NCBI GenBank assembly: GCA_020854055.1
Contig: JADZGD010000053.1
Span: forward strand, 1 to 35,188
Origin: Bryobacterales bacterium
Lineage (GTDB): Bacteria; Acidobacteriota; Terriglobia; Bryobacterales; Bryobacteraceae
Length of the DNA stretch: 35,188 bases
Direction: 5' to 3'
Shown here piece after piece: positions 1 through 7,312 of the stretch. Position 1 is the first letter of the stretch; every line of letters starts with the position of its first letter. Under the pieces are notes generated by a model, which searched no databases, was not told the DNA's origin, and saw only the letters and a list, made by a program, of their open reading frames with translations. A program made the position numbers and the translations under genes.

Positions 1-66
1 ATCATGCGCGCACTCGAAAAGCGCGCCGAAGTCGTCGAGGCCATCTTGGCCGAGATCAAAGCCTAA
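1..66 (+). CDS. 3' end of an unidentified element gene (truncated by window edge)
   Basis: An open frame enters from the left edge and stops at TAA 64-66. The 21 visible codons end in an acidic/basic helical stretch (EKRAEVVEAILAEIKA). An ATG at position 4 could be internal or a start, so the protein may lie mostly outside the window. It stands 20 bases before the next plus-strand gene and shares its direction, so it probably belongs to the same element operon. The product cannot be identified. Confidence 0.5.
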   Translation: MMRALEKRAEVVEAILAEIKA

Positions 67-86
67 CCGGAGAAAGGACGCTCGCA

Positions 87-530
87 ATGAACATCGAGCA
101 GTTGAAGGAGTTCGTGTGCCTGGAGACGCGCAAACGCGAACTCGACTCGGAACTCAAAGCAATCGCAGCGCGGATTGATGACTTGGAGCAGGCCCTCGTG
201 CCGCAGTTCTTGGCGGACGGCGTGGCGTCGATGAAGGTCGATGGCCGGACGGTCTACATCGCGCAGGACATTCACGCCAGTCCGGTGAACGACCGCACGG
301 AGGTCATCTCGGCACTGAAGTCCTCCGAGCTCGGCCAGTACGTGTCGGAGAACTACAACACGCAGTCGCTCCGCGCATTCGTGCGCGAAGTCGCCGACGA
401 AGCGCGCCTGCGCTGCCAGCAACAGAACCGGCTCTTCACGGAAGAGGAAGTCCGCACCGCACTACCGTCGCCGCTCTGCGACGCCCTCAAGGTTTCGTTC
501 GTTCATTCCCTGCGCAGCAGGAAAGCCTGA
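87..530 (+). CDS. phage-like hypothetical protein, N-terminal coiled coil
   Basis: A 147-residue protein. The start is supported by an AGAAAGGA Shine-Dalgarno stretch about 7 bases upstream of the ATG. Residues 1-40 look like a charged amphipathic coiled coil (LKEFVCLETRKRELDSELK). A compact domain follows with GVASMKVDGRTVYI and a LGQYVSENYNTQSL segment. This layout (short coiled coil, then a small beta-containing domain) is common in uncharacterised proteins of phage early or replication regions, such as Gp157-like neighbours of recombination genes. That is similarity of style only, and no family was confirmed. It lies 17 bases before the next gene, in the same operon. Function unknown. Confidence 0.7.
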   Translation: MNIEQLKEFVCLETRKRELDSELKAIAARIDDLEQALVPQFLADGVASMKVDGRTVYIAQDIHASPVNDRTEVISALKSSELGQYVSENYNTQSLRAFVREVADEARLRCQQQNRLFTEEEVRTALPSPLCDALKVSFVHSLRSRKA

Positions 531-547
531 CAAGGAGAAAACACAGC

Positions 548-1291
548 ATGTCCACCGAACTGATTCAGATCCAGACACCCCGCGCGCTCTCGGCGCTCGA
601 AAGCAGCCTGGACGCCATCAACGAGGCCATCGCCACCAACATCAGCGGCGGCGGCATCACGGACTTCGATCTGCCCCGCGTGAAGATCTCGGGCGGCGCC
701 AGCCCGCGCTGGATCGTCCCCACGCTCGAGGGCGAAGAGACGCTGGCGCGCATCGACGGCGTCATCGTCTACGCCCGCGATACCCGGGTTTACTACAAGA
801 CCGCCTTCGGCAAGGGCAGTGGCAAACAGCCGCCGGATTGCTCGTCGTCCGACGGCATCACCGGCAAGGGCAAGCCCGGCGGCGACTGCTCTCGGTGCCC
901 GCTGGCCGAGTATGGCAGCGCGGAAGAAGGTGCCGGCCAGGCATGCAAGCAGGTGAAGCAGATCTTCGTGCTGCGCGGTGATCTGCTGTTGCCCGAGGTC
1001 GTGTCACTGCCGCCCACAAGCCTCAAGGGCGCGCGGCAGTTCTTCCTGAAGCTGACCACGCAGGGCATCCCGTACTACCAGGCCGTGATCGGCATGGAAC
1101 TCGAAAAGGCGCAGAACGCCGCCGGCATCCAGTACGGTAAGGCCTCGCTGAAGTTTGTGCGCCGGCTCACGGCGGAGGAAGCGGCGCGCGCGCAGCAGTA
1201 TCACCAGCTCTGCCGGACGCTCGCCGAGCGCGTGCCCACCGGTCTCGATCCCGAGGTCCGCGATCTGGGCGGCGATCAGGGGCCGCTCTAA
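548..1291 (+). CDS. phage-like hypothetical protein with a four-cysteine cluster
   Basis: A 247-residue protein preceded by AAGGAGAAA, a good ribosome binding site. The middle holds four cysteines, C98, C114, C117 and C133, set in a Gly/Lys-rich loop (spacing C-x15-C-x2-C-x15-C), which suggests a zinc or iron-sulfur site. The flanks are beta-rich (PRWIVPTLEG; IDGVIVYARDTRVYY) and the tail is charged and Gly/Pro-rich. Proteins with this outline occur beside phage replication and recombination genes, so a DNA-binding role is possible but inferred from context alone. It sits in an operon with the primase and helicase genes downstream. No catalytic motif was recognised. Confidence 0.7.
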   Translation: MSTELIQIQTPRALSALESSLDAINEAIATNISGGGITDFDLPRVKISGGASPRWIVPTLEGEETLARIDGVIVYARDTRVYYKTAFGKGSGKQPPDCSSSDGITGKGKPGGDCSRCPLAEYGSAEEGAGQACKQVKQIFVLRGDLLLPEVVSLPPTSLKGARQFFLKLTTQGIPYYQAVIGMELEKAQNAAGIQYGKASLKFVRRLTAEEAARAQQYHQLCRTLAERVPTGLDPEVRDLGGDQGPL

Positions 1292-1303
1292 GCGGAGGAC
1301 ACC

Positions 1304-1525
1304 ATGTACCTCGCCACAATCCTTGTCATCGCGTTTTCGCTCTGGTTCGTGCACTGGTTGACGGACTCCGAGCGTCGCCCCCTCACCCTCTCAGCGGCTC
1401 GCCTGCTTCGGCGGGCGGGCCGCTGGCTCTGGGCCACCGGCGAAGCAGTGGAGGTTGGTTACTTCCACAAGCGCCAAGTGCGCGACAGCATTCAGCTCGA
1501 ACTCGAAGCGGGAAAACGGCCATGA
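1304..1525 (+). CDS. small protein with one N-terminal membrane helix
   Basis: A 73-residue protein. The start is supported by GCGGAGGAC just upstream of the ATG. Residues 2-19 (YLATILVIAFSLWFVHWL) form one hydrophobic segment with no clear signal-peptidase site, so an anchored protein with a basic cytoplasmic tail (RRAGRWLW, HKRQVRDS) is likely. The last codons overlap the next ATG (ATGA at 1522), which indicates translational coupling. Small membrane proteins are frequent in phage early operons, for example in host takeover or exclusion, but nothing here points to a specific role. Confidence 0.6.
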   Translation: MYLATILVIAFSLWFVHWLTDSERRPLTLSAARLLRRAGRWLWATGEAVEVGYFHKRQVRDSIQLELEAGKRP

Positions 1526-1833
1526 ACGATGCGCAATTGACGGACGAACTCGCCAGCCGGGTGATGGGTTGGAAGGTGGCCTCCGGCCGCTTCGTCAAGC
1601 CGAGCCACAGTTGGGTTCCGAAGTGGCGGTTCGCCCCACTGGAGCGGTTGGAGGACGCCTTCCTTCTCCTGGACACGGCGCGCGCGGCATACACATTGTC
1701 GCGCAGCGCCGCCGGCGCCTTCACCGTCTCCGTGCGGCTCAGCCAGGGGCGCGGCGAGGCCTCCGGTGAGCCGAAGCCCCGATCGATCACGACTGCACTC
1801 GCGAAGGCCGCCGGAATCGAGGTGGACCGATGA
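1522..1833 (+). CDS. phage ABA-sandwich-like small protein
   Basis: A 103-residue protein starting in an ATGA overlap with the preceding gene. Its opening pattern, a short helix then GWKVASGRFVKPSHSW followed by FAPLERLEDAFLLLDT, matches the general outline of phage ABA-sandwich proteins: small alpha-beta-alpha proteins of siphovirus early regions with no assigned function. The middle (AYTLSRSAAGAFTVSVRL) would be the beta sheet and the tail (SITTALAKAAGIEVD) the last helix, much like the end of the known family. The family assignment is by eye. It overlaps the VRR-NUC gene downstream by four bases. Confidence 0.6.
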   Translation: MNDAQLTDELASRVMGWKVASGRFVKPSHSWVPKWRFAPLERLEDAFLLLDTARAAYTLSRSAAGAFTVSVRLSQGRGEASGEPKPRSITTALAKAAGIEVDR

Positions 1834-2138
1834 GCCGCTCCAACGATCCCCGCGAGTCCACGTTGGTTCGGCAGATCGTCGCGGCGCTTCGGGCCACACC
1901 AGGCGTCGTCGTGCGTAAACGCCACGGCAGCAGTTGGTCGGTGGCCGGCGACCCGGATCTCTATGGTTCTTACCGGGGGCGGCATTTCGAGATCGAGGTG
2001 AAGCGCCGTGACGGCGAGGTCACTGACCTGCAGCGGGCGCGCCTTCGCGATTGGGAGCGCGCCGGCGCACTGGTGGGGGTGGCGCGCAGCGTCCCGGAGG
2101 CGCTCGCAGTGGTTGGCATTCCGGAGGCAACACACTGA
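1830..2138 (+). CDS. VRR-NUC domain nuclease
   Basis: A 102-residue stand-alone VRR-NUC protein of the PD-(D/E)xK nuclease superfamily. The likely active-site elements are present: an N-terminal Glu helix (E9), the GDPDL motif at 40-44 with D41, and EVK at 56-58 (E56, K58), followed by the conserved T-x2-Q-x3-L helix (TDLQRARL). Stand-alone VRR-NUC proteins of this size are common in phages and are thought to resolve or cleave branched DNA during replication. The exact substrate here is unknown. The gene is translationally coupled on both sides (ATGA at 1830; TGATG at 2136-2140). Confidence 0.85.
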   Translation: MSRSNDPRESTLVRQIVAALRATPGVVVRKRHGSSWSVAGDPDLYGSYRGRHFEIEVKRRDGEVTDLQRARLRDWERAGALVGVARSVPEALAVVGIPEATH

Positions 2139-2617
2139 TGGCAGCGCCCTCGTACAGCCTCGATGCCTGGCGGCGTTTCCGCGAGCAAAAGGGGAGGCCG
2201 GAAACGCCCGCGAGTTCTTCGCCGGGAATCACTCTGGCGGACATCCCCGCCGACGCGGAAATGGATGACGGCATCGTCATCGGCTTCTGGAACGGCGAGC
2301 GGTTTGTGTCTTGGGAGAAGTGGATCGCGACGGCGCCGATCAAGTTGGATACGGTGCCGTCGTCCCCGGCATTGCCTGATGCCACCATCTACCGCGGCGA
2401 CTGCGGCGGAACACAGGTGTGGCTGCGGAAGGACGGGGACCGCTGGCTGATGTTCGCCGGAACGCAGAAGAGCCGTCGCAGGGATTTCGCCTCGCCGTTT
2501 CTGGAACACGCGATCCGTACCGCAGAGGCCTGGTACGGTCCGGCGGCCGACGGCTGGAACCCGGTCGAGCGAGTGGTTGCACGGAAGGAGGAGGCACATG
2601 CCGATCCGGCCCAGTGA
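2138..2617 (+). CDS. hypothetical element protein
   Basis: A 159-residue protein. I chose the ATG at 2138 because a GGAGG site lies about ten bases upstream and the ATG overlaps the stop of the VRR-NUC gene. An upstream ATG in the same frame would overlap that gene by far more. Visible features are a charged N-terminus, an acidic stretch (DIPADAEMDDG), a FWNGERFVSWEKW segment rich in aromatics, and a C-terminal helix with AEAWYGPA. No known domain is recognised. It overlaps the HNH endonuclease gene by 20 bases. Function unknown; part of the element's early operon. Confidence 0.65.
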   Translation: MAAPSYSLDAWRRFREQKGRPETPASSSPGITLADIPADAEMDDGIVIGFWNGERFVSWEKWIATAPIKLDTVPSSPALPDATIYRGDCGGTQVWLRKDGDRWLMFAGTQKSRRRDFASPFLEHAIRTAEAWYGPAADGWNPVERVVARKEEAHADPAQ

Positions 2618-2999
2618 ACGACACCGCTATCCGAAGGACTGGAAATCAATCCGCCAGCGCATCCTCGAGCGTGCCGGACATCGGTGTGAGTTCTGCGGCG
2701 TCGAGAACGGCGCTATCGGTCGCTGGAAGCGCGACGGCAGCTTCGAACGCTTCCAGGGCATGGAAGTCGAGGCTGCGGCGCTCGACGGCATCCGCCTCAC
2801 GCGCATCGTCCTGACGATTGCCCATCTCGACCACACGCCAGAGAACAACGCTGACGACAACCTGCGGGCCTTGTGCCAGCGCTGTCACCTGGCGCACGAC
2901 TCCGCCGAGCACCTGCGAAACGCTCGCCTTACGCGCCTCGGCAAGTTGGATTCTGCGAGACCTCTGCTGGCGGACCTGCGACCCGGGGGTGTCCGGTGA
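2598..2999 (+). CDS. HNH endonuclease
   Basis: A 133-residue HNH-family nuclease. The ATG at 2598 is preceded by GGAGGAGG. A metal-holding pair C30-x2-C33 and a second pair C93-x2-C96 followed by H97 frame the fold. Between them is the catalytic LDH region (H76-L-D78-H79), then the N-x3-D-N-L segment around N84-L89. The order C-x2-C, HLDH, N-L, C-x2-C-H is typical of phage HNH proteins. Such enzymes either home into DNA or help terminase nick the genome, but no terminase is present here. It ends inside the start of the primase gene (GTGA at 2996). Confidence 0.85.
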   Translation: MPIRPSERHRYPKDWKSIRQRILERAGHRCEFCGVENGAIGRWKRDGSFERFQGMEVEAAALDGIRLTRIVLTIAHLDHTPENNADDNLRALCQRCHLAHDSAEHLRNARLTRLGKLDSARPLLADLRPGGVR

Positions 3000-4708
3000 A
3001 CTCGGACCCGCGGACTTTCCTCCTCGGTCTCTTCGGCCACAAGCCCGAACAGGCCTACCTGTTGATCTGGACGCTCGCAGATAAACGGTCGCACTGGTTT
3101 CAGAGCGTAGACGACGCAGCCGCTTTCGTCGCCGGTGTTCGCACGCGCGACGTTTATGTTGGCGTCGGCCTTTCACCCGAGGATTTCGGCCCTTCGCACC
3201 GCTGCCCGTCGGACAAGATCACGGGACTGGCTGGTTTCTGGGCAGATCTCGATCTGAAGTCCGATGCGCACACCAAAACGAAGCTGCCCACCACGATCGC
3301 GGACGCGCTCAGCGTGATCCCCACGGAGATTGCGCCCACCTTGGTGGTCGCTACCGGCAATGGTGCCCACGCCTGGTGGCTCTTCAGAGAGCCGCTCGTG
3401 TTCGATTCCGAGGAGGAACGGCGGCACGCGGCCAGTCTCATCTCCCGGTGGCAGACGTTGCTGCGGCTGAACGCGGCCAACAAGGGATGGGCTTTCGACC
3501 GGCTCTCCGACTTGGCGCGCGTGCTGCGAATTCCCGGAACCGTCAATGCAAAAGATCCACAGAATCCGAAAGACGTCGTTGTCCACTCCAACTCCGGCCG
3601 GCGCTACAACCCGAGTGACTTCGCAGAGTTCCTCGACGATACCGGCATCGCTGATCCGGAAATCGAGAAAGGAGCGGCGCGCGAATGGGGAGAGCAGTTC
3701 CGCGATAAGCCGCTAACAGTGGATCCGAGGGCTCGCGCCCCGCAGGAGATTCTCGACGGCTGGATGGCGCAGGACATGCGCTTCAAGAATACGTGGCTGC
3801 GGCAACGCCATGACCTCCGCGATCAGAGCCAGAGCGGTTACGACCTGGCCCTCGCGCATTTTGGAATCGAGGCCGGCCTCAGCGAACAGCAAATCGTTGA
3901 TCTCATCGTTCACCATCGCGCAATCCATTCACAGAAGCTCCGGACGCGCGCCGATTACTTCGAGCGAACCATCGCGGCGGCCGCCAATCGATCAGACACT
4001 GCCGGAACTCCTCCGCCGGCAATGCCGAACCCTGCGGCGGATAGCCAGCGGGAAGCACCGCCCCAAGATCCGGCGACGGCTAAAGCCCAACTCTGTGAGC
4101 GAATCTCCCGTGCACTCCAGGTGGTACGTGTTCTCCGGCTGATCAAGATCACCGGCGAAGAGCCCACCTATGTGATGGAGCTCGACGACGCCACCATCAA
4201 GTTCTCGAATATCTCGAAGCTCATCGACCAGAAGAGCGTGCGCGTTGCCATCGCGGCCGCGACCAACCGCCTCATCCCCCGGATCAAGGCGAAGGCCTGG
4301 GAGCAGTTGGCGCAGACGTTGCTCGACGCCCTCACTGAACGCGAGGGCGGGGATGAGACCGATGCCGTTGGCGCGACGAAGATGTACCTGGCTCGTTATC
4401 TATCCGAAACCGCCTTCATCCCTTCCATCGAGAGCCAGCCCATCCAATCCGCGCACAAGCCCACCGTCATCAACGGTCAGATCGCCATTTCCGCCACCGA
4501 CCTCCAGATTCACCTCAACAAAGTGCTTTTCCAGAACCTGTCGGTGAAAGCCATCGCGCAGATGCTCACCGTGATCGGTGCAAAGAGCCTGCGCATTCGG
4601 GGCGCCCGCCTCCGCGATCAGAGCCGCTGGCTACTGCCCACAGAGATGTTCGACCCGGCCGACTTCGTCGCGCAACCCGGTCCTGTCCGGCCCACAGAGG
4701 AGGAGTAA
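2996..4708 (+). CDS. RepB/PrimPol-type archaeo-eukaryotic primase
   Basis: A 570-residue replication protein. A GTG start at 2996, overlapping the HNH stop, gives a natural N-terminus; the frame is open further upstream but would overlap the HNH gene heavily. Residues 75-215 carry the AEP primase motifs: FWADLDLK with the acidic pair D84 and D86, GNGAHAWW at 121-128 with H125, and the D-L-A-R-x-L-R-x-P-G-T-x-N signature at 172-184. The remaining 350 residues include a helical region resembling primase C-terminal extensions and a probable winged-helix tail. It should synthesise primers or short DNA for element replication. It stands directly before a helicase gene, 4 bases apart. No polymerase or DnaB/D5-type helicase domain is fused to it. 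Confidence 0.85.
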   Translation: MNSDPRTFLLGLFGHKPEQAYLLIWTLADKRSHWFQSVDDAAAFVAGVRTRDVYVGVGLSPEDFGPSHRCPSDKITGLAGFWADLDLKSDAHTKTKLPTTIADALSVIPTEIAPTLVVATGNGAHAWWLFREPLVFDSEEERRHAASLISRWQTLLRLNAANKGWAFDRLSDLARVLRIPGTVNAKDPQNPKDVVVHSNSGRRYNPSDFAEFLDDTGIADPEIEKGAAREWGEQFRDKPLTVDPRARAPQEILDGWMAQDMRFKNTWLRQRHDLRDQSQSGYDLALAHFGIEAGLSEQQIVDLIVHHRAIHSQKLRTRADYFERTIAAAANRSDTAGTPPPAMPNPAADSQREAPPQDPATAKAQLCERISRALQVVRVLRLIKITGEEPTYVMELDDATIKFSNISKLIDQKSVRVAIAAATNRLIPRIKAKAWEQLAQTLLDALTEREGGDETDAVGATKMYLARYLSETAFIPSIESQPIQSAHKPTVINGQIAISATDLQIHLNKVLFQNLSVKAIAQMLTVIGAKSLRIRGARLRDQSRWLLPTEMFDPADFVAQPGPVRPTEEE

Positions 4709-4712
4709 ACGC

Positions 4713-6410
4713 ATGCCCGCGACTGAAGCCAACGCCACCGGAACCCTCCAGGACATCGGCCAACTCGACCACTCAGTCACGTCGGAGTACCGCATCTTCG
4801 GCCCGCCTGGTACCGGCAAGACGACCAACCTCACTCGCCAGATTCGCCGGGCCGTGGAACGATTCGGCCAGGATTCCGTGCTCGTGACCAGCTTCTCCCG
4901 CACGGCCGCGGCCGAACTCGCCGGTCGCGATCTCCCGCTCAGCCCAGACCGGATTGGCACGCTGCACTCGCATTGCTTCCACGCGCTTGGCTGTCCGCAG
5001 ATCGCCGAATGCAACGTCGACGACTGGAACAGGGATAACCCCCACCTCCAGATCAGCCCCAAGAAGAAGCAGGGGCGCCTGGACGGCGAAGAAGCCGCCG
5101 ACGATGACGGCACCGAACGGGAGAAGTCCGGCGACGACTACCTGGAGCAGTTGAACCGCTGGCGCGGCATGATGATTCCCGCGGGCGGATGGCCGGCTGT
5201 CGTCCGGGAGTTCGCAGCGAAATGGCAGCAGTACAAGGACGCGCACGGCCTTCTCGATTTCTGTGACTTGATCGACATCGCCCTCCGCGACGTCCCGCTT
5301 GCACCCAAGACGCCTTCCGTCATCTTCGCCGACGAGGCGCAGGATCTGAACCGGATGCAGCTGCGGCTCATCCGGAAGTGGGGCGAGCGCGCCAACTACT
5401 TCATCGTCGCGGCGGACGACGACCAGACCATTTACTCCTTCACCGGGGCAACGCCGGACGCCGTCCTCGATCCGGACATCCCAGAGGACCACAAGATCAT
5501 CTTGAAGCAGAGCTACCGCGTTCCGCGTGCCATCCACGCCCGCGCGGTCCGGTGGATCGAGCAGGTGACGCGGCGGCAGCAGAAAGCGTACCTGCCACGC
5601 CCTTTTGAGGGCGAGCTGAACCGGCTATCGGGCGGAACTTACAAATCACCCGAGTACTACATCCTCAAGACCGCATTCCAGCACCTCGAGCAGGGCAAGG
5701 CGGTGATGTTCCTGGCGACCTGTGGCTATATGCTGCAGCCCATCGTGCAGGTGCTCCGCAAGAACGCCGTCCCGTTCCACAATCCATACCGGCGCTCAAA
5801 CGGCTTCTGGAACCCGCTGCGGATGGGACGCGGATCGAGCGCCAACCGCGTTCTCTCCTTGCTGGTGGCCCATCCGCAATTCGGGGAAGGCAGCCGCGCG
5901 TGGACCTGCGGTGACCTCGCGCTCTGGGCTGAGTGGCTCCATTCTGAGGGCGTTATCAAGCGCGGCGCGAAAAAGAAGCTGCCGAGCCTGACACCCGCTG
6001 ACACGGCCACCATCGAAACGCTCGACGACACCTTTGAACCTGGTGCGCTGGAAGCGCTCCTCAAGACCTTTGAAGGCGACTACCGTGAACTGCTCGACTG
6101 GTGGCGCCGGCGGTTGAACGCCACCATCTTCAAACGCGCGCAGTTCCCGGCGGACATCGCGGCCGCGCGCAGCCCGCAGGCGCTCCTGGACGTTCCCCGG
6201 GTGGTGGTCGGGACGATTCACTCCGTCAAGGGCGGCGAGGCCGACGTCGTGTACCTGTTCCCGGATTTGAGCGGTGAGGGCGACGCCGCCTACCAGCAGG
6301 CAGGCGCGCCGCGCGATTCAGTGATCCGGCAGTTCTACGTCGGCATGACACGGGCGCGGGAGACCCTCTACATCTGCCAGCAGGAATCGGGAATGGCGGT
6401 GCGGATATGA
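4713..6410 (+). CDS. SF1 (UvrD/Rep-like) DNA helicase
   Basis: A 565-residue superfamily 1 helicase starting at ATG 4713 after GAGGAGTAAACGC. Motifs appear in order: Walker A GPPGTGKTT (30-38), the FSRTAAAEL motif Ia region, GTLHSHCFHAL, Walker B with DEAQD near 207, motif III DDDQTIYSFTGA near 238, motif V VGTIHSVKGGEAD near 500, and motif VI YVGMTRARETLYI near 544. It is shorter than cellular UvrD (about 720 residues) and has a charged insertion (KKKQGRLDGEE...) after motif Ib. ATP-driven 3'-5' unwinding is the family activity. Next to the primase it probably acts in element replication. Its stop overlaps the next start (ATGA at 6407). Confidence 0.9.
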   Translation: MPATEANATGTLQDIGQLDHSVTSEYRIFGPPGTGKTTNLTRQIRRAVERFGQDSVLVTSFSRTAAAELAGRDLPLSPDRIGTLHSHCFHALGCPQIAECNVDDWNRDNPHLQISPKKKQGRLDGEEAADDDGTEREKSGDDYLEQLNRWRGMMIPAGGWPAVVREFAAKWQQYKDAHGLLDFCDLIDIALRDVPLAPKTPSVIFADEAQDLNRMQLRLIRKWGERANYFIVAADDDQTIYSFTGATPDAVLDPDIPEDHKIILKQSYRVPRAIHARAVRWIEQVTRRQQKAYLPRPFEGELNRLSGGTYKSPEYYILKTAFQHLEQGKAVMFLATCGYMLQPIVQVLRKNAVPFHNPYRRSNGFWNPLRMGRGSSANRVLSLLVAHPQFGEGSRAWTCGDLALWAEWLHSEGVIKRGAKKKLPSLTPADTATIETLDDTFEPGALEALLKTFEGDYRELLDWWRRRLNATIFKRAQFPADIAAARSPQALLDVPRVVVGTIHSVKGGEADVVYLFPDLSGEGDAAYQQAGAPRDSVIRQFYVGMTRARETLYICQQESGMAVRI

Positions 6411-7288
6411 GTCTGTTTCGACTCCTCAAAAAGCGCGGCCGCATCCTCACGCCCGAATGCGGATCCGGCAAGGACAACGAAGTCGCTGGCGATCTCGGTG
6501 TGAAGCTGGCGAGCCTCGCTCGCCACCCGGAAATGATCCTGGTCAACATCCAGAGCGTGGTCAACGATCTCGTGGTCGGTCCAAACCAGATGATCGCGAT
6601 CGACTGGCGCGACACGCCCCAGGCCACACCGCCGTTCCCAGGCATGTGGCTCGAGGCGCACGTATTTGGCAACCCGCTCGCCATCCAGGTCCTCCGGGAG
6701 TCGTGCCACAAGTTGGTCAATTGCAGAGACCAACATCAGCCTCCCGAGATGGTCGAATCGCGCTGGAAAGCGGGGCTGTTCTATTGGCACCACAACAATG
6801 GGGAAATCATGGGTCCGATGGGCCAGACTCTGTTCTGGCTAGATGAATCCGGAACAATTCTCCGAAGTTCCACATGGCTGATTGGCGGTGTGGATCCTGC
6901 CCACAAGCGTGAGGCGGCCTCCGGCTGCGAACTCTTCGCTTTTCTGGCTGCTCACGCCCTGGCGCGCATGAACTGCCGCAACGTGGTCCTGCGGCCAATC
7001 GCCTCACCCAAAGTCGCGCGGCGGCACCAGCGTGATCTCGCGCCGGCAACTGTGTGGCACGAGATCCACATTACGGATGTCCCGCAGGTCCGCTCGGCTG
7101 GGCGGGGCGTCCTTGGCCGTGACGAATCGAAGATGCGCCGGTTCTGGGTGCGCGGCCACTATGCCGACTACCGCAACGGCGCCGGGTTGTTCGGCAATCC
7201 CAAGTTGCGATGCGTGTTCTGGATTCCGGAGCACCAGCGCGGCAACCCAGAACTGGGCGATGTGATTCCGGAGTACACGCTGGCGTGA
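6407..7288 (+). CDS. phage-like protein of unknown function
   Basis: A 293-residue protein translationally coupled to the helicase. The N-terminal half has no recognised motif. The middle is rich in Trp and Asn (FYWHHNNGEIMG, LFWLDESGTILRSSTWLIG). The last third carries RRFWVRGHYADYRNGAGLFG followed by a VFWIPEHQRGNPELG segment, a signature-like block also seen in proteins of actinobacterial and other phage regions (WxVxGHxRxQ...W.P..RG). No function is established for that block as far as I know. It sits between helicase and integrase, so it could serve replication or host control. Nothing suggests a secreted or membrane protein. Confidence 0.65.
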   Translation: MSLFRLLKKRGRILTPECGSGKDNEVAGDLGVKLASLARHPEMILVNIQSVVNDLVVGPNQMIAIDWRDTPQATPPFPGMWLEAHVFGNPLAIQVLRESCHKLVNCRDQHQPPEMVESRWKAGLFYWHHNNGEIMGPMGQTLFWLDESGTILRSSTWLIGGVDPAHKREAASGCELFAFLAAHALARMNCRNVVLRPIASPKVARRHQRDLAPATVWHEIHITDVPQVRSAGRGVLGRDESKMRRFWVRGHYADYRNGAGLFGNPKLRCVFWIPEHQRGNPELGDVIPEYTLA

Positions 7289-7312
7289 CCGCCTGCAGAT
7301 AGGACTTGAACG

